Notes under the pieces: model-generated | Databases searched by the model: none | Told to the model about the DNA's origin: nothing | The model's input: the letters and a program-made list of their open reading frames with translations, nothing else | Source: Paenibacillus oryzae | Lineage (GTDB): Bacteria; Bacillota; Bacilli; Paenibacillales; Paenibacillaceae | Length of the DNA: 64,000 bases | NCBI RefSeq assembly: GCF_001675045.1 | Contig: NZ_LYPA01000032.1 | Coordinates: forward strand, 119,198 to 183,197 | Direction of reading: 5' to 3' | Part shown: piece after piece, positions 36,682 to 45,023 of the stretch | Layout of the letters: every line of letters starts with the position of its first letter | Position numbering within the stretch: the first letter of the stretch is position 1 | Made by a program: the position numbers and the translations under genes

Positions 36682-38391
36682 TTGAAAGACATCTACACGT
36701 ATTGGGGGTATCTCGATTTAGAAAACGACAAGGTCGTGTTTCCAGATCTTGCCCCGCTGGAAGTTCAGTACGACAACGAGGATTCCATTCAAGAGGTAGT
36801 ACAGGTTGGATTAACAGAACATTTATTCGGACTTGAGGTTGCAAATGAGGCGATCCCAGAACCGAAGAGCATTGTTCAGTTGTCCAAGGAATATCCGGCG
36901 AAATCGTTTTTGTCATTTATAGCGTTTATGGCGTCCGTACGTTCAAATGCACAAAACAAAAACGTTCGAAAAAACGTTTTGATCGACAAAACTCTAAACG
37001 ATATAGCAGAAAGGCTGTCTATTAACTTCTCAGAGACGCTCAGAGACGCACTAGAGCTCCGTTTAATGGTAAAGGAGCCACAGTCGGTTAAAGTCGTTAA
37101 AATCGGCGATATACGCCGTAAAACAGGACGCACAATTGAGGAGATCGCTGATAAATCTAGGATTCCACTCTCACGTTTGAGTGCAATTGAAACTGGAACG
37201 CGAATTATGACCGAGAAAGAACGCTTAAAGCTGGCAAAGGCTTTTGACTGTGAAGAGAAGGATTTAATTGGGGCACCGTCTCTTTATCACCCATCCGATA
37301 TCAGTACTGCACTGGCTGCTATACAACGTGAAGGTGTTCTTGATGGGATGTATGGACGAAAAGAGGAAGACCTGCAGGGCTTTGTTATGCTGATGAACGA
37401 CATGTGGAAGTGGTATCGTGGTATGCGGATCGGCTGGCAAGAGGCAGCTGAAAGCAAGGTCACGAGATTTAAAAAAGAACTCGTTCGTTATCTGATGGAT
37501 GAAATGAATGATCACCCTATCAATGTTTTCCCCTTTACTGCGCTCGGTTTTAACGGGCCGGCTACTTTTTGGGTCGAAATTTATGAAGAGGATGAAGTGG
37601 CTAATGGTCGCTACACGGTCGTTTTAGAAAATATCATCGGAACCAGCGTGACCAACAATTGTGAAAACTTCATTCCAGCACTCGTTGAAACGATTCTGAA
37701 AGATCGCTTTTATTGGGGGGAGCTGCCCAAGCAAAGAAAAGGGCATAAGTATCCTGAAATTTGCTTCATGGAACGTCAAGTGGACGAAGGGGCGGAGCGT
37801 TACTTTGAAATTATGCTTTTTCCAAACGGACCTCAGTGGAAGGAATCAAAGTTGGAATTACTCGAAAAGCAAAGCAGTAAAAGTCGCACCTACCGTTATA
37901 TTGTTAGAGCTAAAGATTTGCCGGATCCTTTTAGTAAAAAGCCTGGTAATGATCGATGTGGAGAATGGAAGGGAGACGGCTGCCCACTTGTGACGGGCAT
38001 TGCTCCAGATCCAAACTATGGATGTGTCAAATGCAGTGACATTGCAAGGGTTTGGCGTGCTAGGGAGTGGTTACTGAGTTTTCTAAGTGATGATGAGATT
38101 CGAAATATGGGGCGCTCTAGTGAGTTCCAAATTAAGCACCCTGAACTTCTTGCTTCTATGGCTCAGAAGTTCACTCATGATGATCTAGAAGGAGCACGAC
38201 AGCTTTTTTACTACATTCAGGAATACGGTGGGTATGAAAGAATGGGATCGATTACAGTCATTAATAATCCTGGCTACGAGACAACGTATATCGATGGACG
38301 TCATCGAACGAAAGTTGCGCAAATATTGGATATTACAATCCCAGTGATGTATTCAACATATGAATACATGCCATTTGAGTTGATGGAGTAG
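36682..38391 (+). CDS. HicB-like / XRE / Cys4 / ParB-like multidomain protein
   Basis: 569 residues from a TTG start behind GGGGGAG. Residues 1-130 look like a HicB antitoxin: a strand-rich front (YWGYLDLENDKVVFPDLAPL) and a ribbon-helix-type end (RKNVLIDKTLNDIAERLSIN, FSETLRDALELRL). Residues 138-197 are an XRE helix-turn-helix (RTIEEIADKSRIPLSRLSAI). A middle region (200-415) is unrecognised. Cys426, 434, 448 and 451 could bind zinc. Residues 515-560 carry a ParB/sulfiredoxin-like motif, YIDGRHRTKVAQILDITIPV. No HicA toxin gene is adjacent. It stands alone between two sets of Tn7-type repeats. I do not know this combination as a named family; a DNA-binding regulator or nuclease role is inference. 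Confidence 0.75.
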   Translation: MKDIYTYWGYLDLENDKVVFPDLAPLEVQYDNEDSIQEVVQVGLTEHLFGLEVANEAIPEPKSIVQLSKEYPAKSFLSFIAFMASVRSNAQNKNVRKNVLIDKTLNDIAERLSINFSETLRDALELRLMVKEPQSVKVVKIGDIRRKTGRTIEEIADKSRIPLSRLSAIETGTRIMTEKERLKLAKAFDCEEKDLIGAPSLYHPSDISTALAAIQREGVLDGMYGRKEEDLQGFVMLMNDMWKWYRGMRIGWQEAAESKVTRFKKELVRYLMDEMNDHPINVFPFTALGFNGPATFWVEIYEEDEVANGRYTVVLENIIGTSVTNNCENFIPALVETILKDRFYWGELPKQRKGHKYPEICFMERQVDEGAERYFEIMLFPNGPQWKESKLELLEKQSSKSRTYRYIVRAKDLPDPFSKKPGNDRCGEWKGDGCPLVTGIAPDPNYGCVKCSDIARVWRAREWLLSFLSDDEIRNMGRSSEFQIKHPELLASMAQKFTHDDLEGARQLFYYIQEYGGYERMGSITVINNPGYETTYIDGRHRTKVAQILDITIPVMYSTYEYMPFELME

Positions 38392-38460
38392 GTGTATGGA
38401 GAAAATATGGGGTTGTTGATTTAGCGGGTTTTTGGATCGAAGAATCGTCAGCTTTAGCAT

Positions 38461-38530
38461 AATAAGATTAGACTGAGGCATTAATAGAAAGCAGCGGCAG
38501 CCAAGGACAATAAAATAAAGTTCTAGACTG
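38461..38530 (+). mobile_element. Putative internal Tn7-like left end sites
   Basis: Two plus-oriented repeats, AATAAGATTAGACTGAGG (38461-38478) and AATAAAGTTCTAGACTG (38514-38530, preceded by GGACAATAAA), resemble Tn7 TnsB sites. Orientation places the element body to the right, toward glmS. A 10-bp inverted repeat GCAGCGGCAG / CTGCCGCTGT (38491-38537) overlaps them and may serve as terminator of the HicB-XRE gene. Confidence 0.45.
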
Positions 38531-38550
38531 CCGCTGTTCTTGTTAAACTA

Positions 38551-39010
38551 ACAGTCGCAATAGGTACGCCTTTGAAGTTATCTCCAGCTTTTCCCCTGCT
38601 TCATACCGGACGTTCGAGTTTCCCCGCATCCGGCGTTCCATCTAAATGAAATTACTTAATCATAGCTTCCACGTTACTCCTAAAAAAGTTAGATCGTTTT
38701 TAGTCCACACTTGTTGCGGTATTGGTTAATCAACTTGACCATAGGCTCGGTTATCACTGCCTCCTAGATGTAAAGGTACGTAGTGATGACAGTGAACGTC
38801 ATTAGCAAAAAGACAAATGCCATTAATCTCGTACTTCCCCATCCTCATGCTGTAGCGACTCATTCGGTTATCCATATACTCGACACTGCGGTTCGGAAGA
38901 TTTGATTCCAACAGCTTTACGAGTTCCCGCCCAATATCCGGTCACAACTTCTTGTATATCCGATCTCTTCCTTCCGCCGTGTAAGGGGTAAGGCTTTGAC
39001 TGAAATTCAT
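38551..39010 (-). mobile_element. Group II intron remnant: HNH end of the maturase plus domain V
   Basis: The minus strand reads MNFSQSLTPYTAEGRDRIYK KL, an in-frame TGA (38942-38944), then PDIGRELVKLLESNLPNRSV ... GICLFANDVHCHHYVPLHLG GSDN. This is the C-terminal HNH region of a group II intron reverse transcriptase, cut short at 38726. Downstream, 38598-38641 reads GCCGGATGCGGGGAAACTCG AACGTCCGGT, a domain-V-like hairpin with GAAA-type loop, then GGAGATAACTTCAAAGGCGT ACCTATTGC, a typical intron 3' end. The RT domain and 5' end are gone, so it cannot splice or move. Confidence 0.85.
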
Positions 39011-39024
39011 GGTATTGCTTGTTT

Positions 39025-39213
39025 TTACGTCTGCAAATGGATACAGGTACACGTTAGCCAACTTGAAAGTCCTGAAACCACAGCTATAAAATTTCTTGTA
39101 AGTCGGTGGCGGGTTTGCAGGGCATCTTCTATATTATTAAAAGTAAAATAGTCGCAACAAGGACATTGCACTCTTACCATGTTTTTGAGCCACCTACTTA
39201 ACCATTTCCCCAC
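39025..39213 (-). pseudogene. Possible cysteine-rich CPCC protein fragment
   Basis: The frame begins ...MVRVQCPCCDYFTF, which matches the opening of short cysteine-rich CPCC proteins, but the second cysteine pair expected after it is missing and the rest looks non-coding. The competing frame (YRRCPANPPPTYKKFYSCGF) stays open into the intron remnant. One of the two is probably a decayed gene; I cannot decide which. Confidence 0.3.
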
Positions 39214-39264
39214 TATTTCGGCGTTGCCTTCATGATTTAAACAATTCTTAATAACGAAAATAAG

Positions 39265-39294
39265 GTAGCCCGAATTAAACTCATCAGGCTACCC
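39265..39294 (-). terminator. Hairpin between intron remnant and glmS
   Basis: GGTAGCC / GGCTACC stem with a 16-nt loop, followed on the minus strand by TTATTTTCG. It lies about 120 bp past the glmS stop, inside the accessory island. It may end read-through transcription from glmS. Confidence 0.5.
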
Positions 39295-39329
39295 ATTAGA
39301 TGTTTTAATAACTCTAATTCGTTTGCGGT

Positions 39330-39398
39330 TCCAAACATTATTTACTGGTTCCACAGTTTTTTCACAGGTTCCACACTTTTATTTCACCGGACGCAACA
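39330..39398 (-). mobile_element. Putative Tn7-like right end abutting glmS, three TnsB-type sites
   Basis: Reading away from glmS on the minus strand, a TGT at 39398 is followed by three tightly packed repeats about 20 bp apart: AAATAAAAGTGTGGAACC, AAAAAACTGTGGAACCAG and AAATAATGTTTGGAACCG. Packed sites at the glmS-proximal end fit a Tn7 right end (compare GACAAAATAGTTGGGAACTG). The border lies 13-14 bp past the glmS stop, against about 25 bp for classical Tn7. The glmS C-terminus DKPRNLAKSVTVE, which TnsD reads in Tn7, is intact. Confidence 0.55.
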
Positions 39399-39411
39399 TC
39401 CACCAGACACC

Positions 39412-41244
39412 TTACTCCACCGTAACACTCTTAGCCAAATTCCGCGGTTTATCCACATCATGGCCGAGCGCCAGCGAGGCATAATAGGAAAGCAACTGCA
39501 AAGGAACAACCGACAAAGCAGGAGTCAGGAGCGGCAGCGTCTTCGGAATGCTGAAGACCTCGTCTACCGATTGAGCGACTTCATGCTCGAATCCAGCATT
39601 TGTAACCGCCAGGACATGAGCGCCGCGCGCTTTAACCTCTTTAATGTTGCTAAGCGTTTTTTCGTACAGCCCCTCTTGCGTTACCAGAGCAATTACCGGC
39701 ACGCCGTCTTCGATCAACGCCAAGGTGCCATGCTTCAGCTCGCCCGCTGCGTAAGCCTCAGAGTGAATGTAAGAAATTTCCTTCAGCTTCAACGAGCCTT
39801 CTTGGGCAACAGCGTAATCAACGCCGCGACCGATAAAGAACAAGCTGCGATGGTTCGCCATAGATTCCGCAACCTGCTTCAACACCGCCGATTGAGTCAA
39901 AATCGATTCAACCTGCTCAGGCAGCTGATGCAAAGCCGCAATCAGTTCCTTTACGGTCTGCTGCTCCTGCGTACCAAGCACGCGAGCCAGATTCAAGCCC
40001 AGCAGGTAGAAGGCGATCAGTTGCGATGAATAAGCTTTAGTGGACGCAACCGCGATTTCCGGTCCTGCCCATGTAACCAGCACATCATCGGCTTCGCGGG
40101 CAACCGAGCTGCCCACCACGTTGGTAATAGCGAGTACCTTGGCGCCATTGCGGCGAGCCTCGCGCAAGGCTGCCAGCGTGTCGGCCGTTTCGCCGGATTG
40201 GCTAACAACGATAACGAGCGTGTCTGGCGTAATGATCGGCGAGCGGTAGCGATACTCCGAAGCGACATCCGTTTCGACAGGGATGCGGGCCAGCGACTCA
40301 ATGACCGATTTGCCGACAAGTCCGGCATGGTAAGCCGTGCCGCAAGCGACAATATGCACCTTGCTGATGGAGCGGATATAGTCATCCAACATGGACAATT
40401 CCTTCAGATTGACCGACAAACCGTCATCCGCTATTCGGCCAAGCATCGTATCACGATAAGCCTTAGGCTGCTCATGGATTTCTTTCAGCATGAAATGATC
40501 GAATCCGGCTTTCTCCGCAGTCACCAGATCCCAATCGACATGGAATATTTCCTTGGAAATATGTTTTCCGTCAATACTCAGCAATTCGACACCTTCACGT
40601 GTCAGGATAGCCATTTCGCCGTCGTCCAAAATATAGACGTTGCGCGTATGCTCCAGAATAGCCGGAATATCGGACCCGATAAAATTTTCACCTTCGCCGA
40701 CGCCGATTACGAGCGGACTGGCGAAACGAACGGCTACCAGCTTTTCCGGCTCGTATTCCGTCAAAACGCCCAACGCGAACGCTCCGCGCATCCGTTTAAC
40801 CGCCTGCTGAACGGCTTCGACAATATTGCCTTTATATTCATCTGCAACCAGATGGGAAATAACCTCTGTGTCGGTTTCCGACAGAAAAACATGTCCTTTT
40901 GCCGTCAACTCGGCTTTCAGATCCAGATAATTTTCGATAATGCCATTATGCACTACCGAAAATTTCGCAGAATTATCCGTATGGGGATGCGAGTTTACAT
41001 CGGAGGGCTTGCCGTGCGTTGCCCAACGTGTATGACCAATGCCGACAGAGCCAGTCAACGGCTCACCCTTCAGCTTATCCTCTAGGATCGCAAGACGTCC
41101 CTTGGACTTCTTGATTTCCAGCCCGCTTTCCGTAAACACGGCAATACCGGCGGAGTCATACCCCCGATACTCCAGCTTCTTCAAGCCTTCCACCAAAATA
41201 TCCTGACAGCCGCGATGACCAATATATCCAACAATTCCGCACAT
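39412..41244 (-). CDS. glmS: Glutamine-fructose-6-phosphate aminotransferase
   Basis: 610 residues. It makes glucosamine-6-phosphate from fructose-6-phosphate and glutamine, the first step to UDP-GlcNAc for peptidoglycan. After Met removal, catalytic Cys1 opens the amidotransferase domain (CGIVGYIGHRG). Two SIS isomerase domains follow, with CGTAYHAGLVGKSVIE and the C-terminal GDVDKPRNLAKSVTVE-type end. The start is the ATG at 41244, 10 nt after GGAGGT; a frame open up to 41484 runs through the leader and is not coding. The mRNA carries a glmS ribozyme 180-350 nt upstream, so expression falls when glucosamine-6-phosphate accumulates. The 3' end is a Tn7-type attachment site. Confidence 0.98.
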   Translation of the reverse strand: MCGIVGYIGHRGCQDILVEGLKKLEYRGYDSAGIAVFTESGLEIKKSKGRLAILEDKLKGEPLTGSVGIGHTRWATHGKPSDVNSHPHTDNSAKFSVVHNGIIENYLDLKAELTAKGHVFLSETDTEVISHLVADEYKGNIVEAVQQAVKRMRGAFALGVLTEYEPEKLVAVRFASPLVIGVGEGENFIGSDIPAILEHTRNVYILDDGEMAILTREGVELLSIDGKHISKEIFHVDWDLVTAEKAGFDHFMLKEIHEQPKAYRDTMLGRIADDGLSVNLKELSMLDDYIRSISKVHIVACGTAYHAGLVGKSVIESLARIPVETDVASEYRYRSPIITPDTLVIVVSQSGETADTLAALREARRNGAKVLAITNVVGSSVAREADDVLVTWAGPEIAVASTKAYSSQLIAFYLLGLNLARVLGTQEQQTVKELIAALHQLPEQVESILTQSAVLKQVAESMANHRSLFFIGRGVDYAVAQEGSLKLKEISYIHSEAYAAGELKHGTLALIEDGVPVIALVTQEGLYEKTLSNIKEVKARGAHVLAVTNAGFEHEVAQSVDEVFSIPKTLPLLTPALSVVPLQLLSYYASLALGHDVDKPRNLAKSVTVE

Positions 41245-41425
41245 AATTAAACAGACCTCCGTTAACGGTATATTTCCCCCGTCCACGGATGCCGGCCAGT
41301 TGCGCAGCACAGGCATTGTATATGAAGTTGTCATCGAATACTTAAAATCCGGTCGAACTTTTCCCGTGCCGGCCCTGCAGGCGGCATCGCGGACATAAGG
41401 ATACAAATTAAATTTGCGGCAGCCC

Positions 41426-41598
41426 GCCGTACGTTTGTGGAATCGGTCGCCCAATCCTTTTGCGTAACGGCTTACGGTTGGCATGCCCTATACCGGAAGG
41501 TCCCCGCCGAATACTTCGAACACCTTCACCTCGTCAGCTTACGGTATGAACAGCTTCAGCAATCCGAACAGCTCGTTCATCACGCAAGCTCTGGCGCT
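41426..41598 (-). ncRNA. glmS ribozyme (glucosamine-6-phosphate-activated self-cleaving leader)
   Basis: The minus strand shows the conserved core: cleavage context A|GCGCCAGAGCTTG (cut between 41598 and 41597), AAGCTGACGAGGTGAAGG, TATTCGGCGGGGACCTTCCG and a P4-type stem closing with GCCGTTACG / CGTACGGC near 41426. These match the B. subtilis glmS ribozyme element by element. A 180-nt linker separates it from the glmS ribosome site. When glucosamine-6-phosphate is bound it cleaves the transcript. Confidence 0.93.
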
Positions 41599-41650
41599 TG
41601 TCGTACCATGTAACCTCTATCCTCGCTTTCCTTCCTGAATCATACTACCT

Positions 41651-41679
41651 ATCATATTCATTTTTGTCGCCGTGCGCAA
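41651..41679 (-). promoter_or_regulatory. Possible sigma-A promoter of glmS
   Basis: TTGCGC - 17 bp - TATGAT on the minus strand, placing transcription start about 45 nt before the ribozyme cleavage site. The -10 is good and the -35 weak. Confidence 0.4.
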
Positions 41680-41752
41680 CCTGCCCCGCCTAAAATGGAC
41701 AGGTTTCGCCTCATTTCTACAAAGAAAGTGAATTCTCGACGTTCAATCTCGC

Positions 41753-42130
41753 TCATTTAGACCACTGGATTTCGTTCATAACAGGAACCAGATTCTCGCC
41801 TTCAATCACAATGGCCGTCATGCCTTCATCCGAGCCTGATTCATGTATTTCCTCCGGCTCCCAAAATGCGGCCATTCCTGGCCCTATATCGTATTTAACG
41901 CCTTCATTTCCGACTACCCAGCCGCGACCGTTGACCACCAGAAACAGCTGGTGGATTGTAGCTGGATGTGACCCTACAACACCATTAGCCTCAACATGGA
42001 TACAGCCGATATGAATCGGCTTGTCGTGTCGAATCATTTTCGAAAAAAAGGCTTGCTGGCTATTAAAATGAGTTATTTTCTTACCTGTTTCTTTAGTAAA
42101 ACTAAATATTCTCAATGGAACACTCCTCAA
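41753..42130 (-). CDS. Cupin-domain protein
   Basis: 125 residues forming a single cupin barrel: IHVEANGVVGSHPATIHQLF (with metal-type His residues), VVNGRGWVVGNEGVKYDIGP and AFWEPEEIHESGSDEGMTAI. No catalytic assignment is possible. It is inserted between glmM and glmS, which are adjacent in most Bacilli, with its start 38 bp after the glmM stop. It could sense or modify a cell-wall sugar, but that rests on position alone. Confidence 0.82.
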   Translation of the reverse strand: MRSVPLRIFSFTKETGKKITHFNSQQAFFSKMIRHDKPIHIGCIHVEANGVVGSHPATIHQLFLVVNGRGWVVGNEGVKYDIGPGMAAFWEPEEIHESGSDEGMTAIVIEGENLVPVMNEIQWSK

Positions 42131-42168
42131 AATAACTCAATCGTATTTTCGAGTGCTAAGATCATACG

Positions 42169-43509
42169 TTAGCCCAGCTCGCGCTTGACCACCTCGGCAA
42201 TTTGATCGACATACGCCTCAACCAGCGCCTTGTCCGGCCCTTCCGCCATAACGCGAATCAGCGATTCCGTACCGGATGGACGAACCAGCACGCGCCCGTT
42301 GTCGCCCAGCTCCGCCTCCACCTGATCAACCGTTTGCTGAATAGCGGCATTGCCGTTATACAAGCTTTTGTCCGCCACGCGAACATTAACAAGCTTCTGC
42401 GGGTATTTGCGCATCAGCCCCTTTAGCTCACCCAGCTTTTTGCCGCCAAGAGTTACGGTTTCCACAAGCTGAAGCGCAGTCAGAATACCGTCGCCCGTCG
42501 TAATGTAGTCCAGAAAAATAACATGGCCGGATTGCTCCCCGCCCAGATTATAGCCTCCACGGCGCATTTCCTCCATCACGTAACGATCGCCAACCGCTGT
42601 GCGGGCCGTCTTGAGGCCAATGGCTTCCGTACCTTTGAAAAAGCCGATATTCGCCATCACTGTCGTTACGACCGTGTCGTTTGCCAGCGTGCCCTCCCGC
42701 TTCATCCGGTCTCCGATCAGACAAAGAATAAAGTCGCCGTCCACCTCTTCGCCCGCTTCGTCGATCGCGATAAGGCGGTCTGCGTCGCCGTCAAAGCTCA
42801 AGCCCAGGTCCGCGCCCAGCTCCAGAACCTTCTCGCGCAGAAACTCGGGATGAGTGGAGCCTACGCCTGCATTAATATTGCGGCCATCCGGCTCTGCCCC
42901 CACCGTTGTCACATCTGCGCCCAGCTCGCAGAAAATAGCGGGAGCAAGCTCAAAAGCAGCCCCGTTAGCGCAATCCAGCACTACCTTAAGGCCGTTAAAG
43001 TTGCCCTTAACCGTTGTTTTCAGGAAATCGAGATAACGCCTTTTGGCCTCCGTATCCGTCGTTACAGAGCCGATATCGCCGCCGGACGGACGAGGCAGCT
43101 CATCCTTTTCGGCGTCAATCAGCGCTTCGATCTCAAGCTCCGTTTCATCCGACAGCTTAAAGCCGTCGCCTGCAAAAAACTTAATGCCGTTATCTTCAAC
43201 GGGATTATGGGAGGCCGAAATCATAACGCCCGCGTCCGCTCCCAGCTCCTTTGTCAGAAAAGCAACCGCCGGAGTGGAAACAACGCCAAGGCGCACCACG
43301 TCCGCTCCGATGGACAATAAACCGGAAACAAGCGCCGCTTCCAGCATCGGTCCCGAAATTCGCGTGTCCAGTCCGATAACCACCTTTGGCTTGCTTGCCG
43401 TGCGCGTCAGCACATAACCACCGCAGCGGCCGATTTTGTAAGCCAATTCAGGCGTCAATTCTGTATTCGCGACACCGCGAACTCCGTCCGTACCGAAATA
43501 TTTCCCCAT
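42169..43509 (-). CDS. glmM: Phosphoglucosamine mutase
   Basis: 446 residues from the ATG at 43509 ([11 protein letters not shown]), 9 nt after AGGGGAG. It converts glucosamine-6-phosphate to glucosamine-1-phosphate for UDP-GlcNAc. The phosphoserine loop is MISASHNP (Ser100), the metal loop DGDADR, the sugar-binding loop GEQSGH and the phosphate-binding loop [14 protein letters not shown]. It follows cdaR on the same strand, the order known to link c-di-AMP synthesis with GlmM, which binds and restrains CdaA in related bacteria. Confidence 0.98.
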   Translation of the reverse strand: MGKYFGTDGVRGVANTELTPELAYKIGRCGGYVLTRTASKPKVVIGLDTRISGPMLEAALVSGLLSIGADVVRLGVVSTPAVAFLTKELGADAGVMISASHNPVEDNGIKFFAGDGFKLSDETELEIEALIDAEKDELPRPSGGDIGSVTTDTEAKRRYLDFLKTTVKGNFNGLKVVLDCANGAAFELAPAIFCELGADVTTVGAEPDGRNINAGVGSTHPEFLREKVLELGADLGLSFDGDADRLIAIDEAGEEVDGDFILCLIGDRMKREGTLANDTVVTTVMANIGFFKGTEAIGLKTARTAVGDRYVMEEMRRGGYNLGGEQSGHVIFLDYITTGDGILTALQLVETVTLGGKKLGELKGLMRKYPQKLVNVRVADKSLYNGNAAIQQTVDQVEAELGDNGRVLVRPSGTESLIRVMAEGPDKALVEAYVDQIAEVVKRELG

Positions 43510-43565
43510 AAATGCTAACTCCCCTGTTCCCAAAATAATTAGTATAAGTATATGTTCCTCTTGCC

Positions 43566-45023
43566 TTATAACCCGTCAGCCGAAGCAATCAGCGAACGGG
43601 ACGTTCGTATGCTTGCATTCTGGTTGCCTGCGGCATTCCCGCTGCCGCCGCTATTGCCGCTTCCCCCGGCATCCTGGCCGTCATTTTCGTCAGGCTCCTC
43701 CTCCGGCGTACCGGTAACCGGCGTGTCCGTCGGGGCGCCTCCTTGCTCAAGATCATCCCCATCACCGTTAACGGGGGCGGAATCATCCAAAATTTCAATC
43801 CGCACCGTCAACGGCTGTCCTTCCGCAATGACCGGCTCAACATAAGGCGGCAAATCAAGCTCAAGCGGCACGGTATGAATGCCAGGCGGAAGCCCGTCCA
43901 CCTTGGCAAGCAATGAAATATCGCTTGCCTGTACGTCCTTCAGCACAGCTTCCGCTCCCCGAAGCTGCAGGCTCATCGTCCCGCTTTCCGGCTCGCGAAG
44001 CTCCGCCTTCAAGCCTTCTCCTTCGCCGCTAATCGCAACGGGAAGGTTGTTGATCGTGCGGGTTGCCGTTCGTTCAACCACAACATCCAGCGTTACCTCA
44101 CCGGGGTTGACGGACGATATGCCGTCAACCGGCAGCGTTTTGACTGCAATTGGCCCGGAGCCCTTTACCTTGGACAAATCCAATACAACACCGTCATAAA
44201 TCGATATGGCGTCAAGCTGGGCCTGCTGGGCATAAACCGTAATTTCACTGATGTTAGGTTTGACGGACACCAGACTCAGCTCGGAATCCAGAACGCCGCT
44301 ATAGCGGACCTGCAGCGGAACCGCCTTGAACGGCAGCGTCACCTTGGCTTCGGCATGAACTGTCCCCGGCGATACAGCGGCTTCCGGAATTTCAACGCCG
44401 TCATTGTCATAGACGACGACCTTAGCCTTTTTGTTCACAACCGTTTTATCTGCGCCTGTCACATCCAGTGTGACCGCCACTAGACCTACGCGGGTCATGT
44501 CGTCTTTTGGCAGCGTCACCTGAACCATGGAGCCGCCCTCCGACAGTACCGCCGGCGTACCCAGCACATATCCATCCGCAGGCTGGCCGCTCGTCAACAC
44601 CTGTACGTCAAAGGACTTCGTAACCAGCTCCTCGATCCGGACATTCACTTTGCGCGGAGACAGCTCAACCTCTTTAATATTTCTAGGCAGCTTGGAGGTC
44701 AGGGGCAGCTCATGGATGCCGGGCTCCACGCCCTCCAAATCAACGTTAACGATGTATTGTTCATTTGCCGCAGTACGAAGCGTCGAGATTCGTCCTTCTA
44801 CAACAAGCCGCGCCACGGTCGGCTCCATCGCCGTCATGACGTATTTGGTCGTATCCAGACCTGTCGGCACAATAGTTACTGCTTCAATCACCTTTGTATC
44901 TATATTGGACGTCGCCGTCTGAGGCGAGGTTACCGGATCGACATGCACAATGGCAAACAAGATCACGCCCAAAATAACCGAAATGATTTTAAGCGCCGTA
45001 GGGTGGCTTAGCCACTTATCCAT
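43566..45023 (-). CDS. cdaR: CdaR, YbbR-domain regulator of the diadenylate cyclase
   Basis: 485 residues: one N-terminal membrane helix ([19 protein letters not shown]), then four extracytoplasmic YbbR repeats (about 50-390) and a Gly/Asn/Ser-rich tail of about 90 residues. CdaR modulates the membrane cyclase CdaA. Its start overlaps the cdaA stop by 8 bp, giving translational coupling. The long glycine-rich C-terminal tail is an elaboration beyond the minimal YbbR architecture. Confidence 0.95.
   Translation of the reverse strand: MDKWLSHPTALKIISVILGVILFAIVHVDPVTSPQTATSNIDTKVIEAVTIVPTGLDTTKYVMTAMEPTVARLVVEGRISTLRTAANEQYIVNVDLEGVEPGIHELPLTSKLPRNIKEVELSPRKVNVRIEELVTKSFDVQVLTSGQPADGYVLGTPAVLSEGGSMVQVTLPKDDMTRVGLVAVTLDVTGADKTVVNKKAKVVVYDNDGVEIPEAAVSPGTVHAEAKVTLPFKAVPLQVRYSGVLDSELSLVSVKPNISEITVYAQQAQLDAISIYDGVVLDLSKVKGSGPIAVKTLPVDGISSVNPGEVTLDVVVERTATRTINNLPVAISGEGEGLKAELREPESGTMSLQLRGAEAVLKDVQASDISLLAKVDGLPPGIHTVPLELDLPPYVEPVIAEGQPLTVRIEILDDSAPVNGDGDDLEQGGAPTDTPVTGTPEEEPDENDGQDAGGSGNSGGSGNAAGNQNASIRTSRSLIASADGL

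Noticed and set aside
39265..39294. Second intron domain VI because of GGGTAGCC shared with 63931
   Set aside because: Only a short stem sequence is shared; no domain V lies next to it, so a terminator is simpler.
30768..39403. Target-site duplication for the Tn7-like island
   Set aside because: The 5-mers next to the candidate termini (TAACA and TCCAC) differ, and shifting to other TGT triplets gave no match.
41245..41484. Extended glmS N-terminus in frame up to 41484
   Set aside because: The catalytic Cys must follow the initiator Met at 41244, and the upstream DNA is leader and glmS ribozyme.
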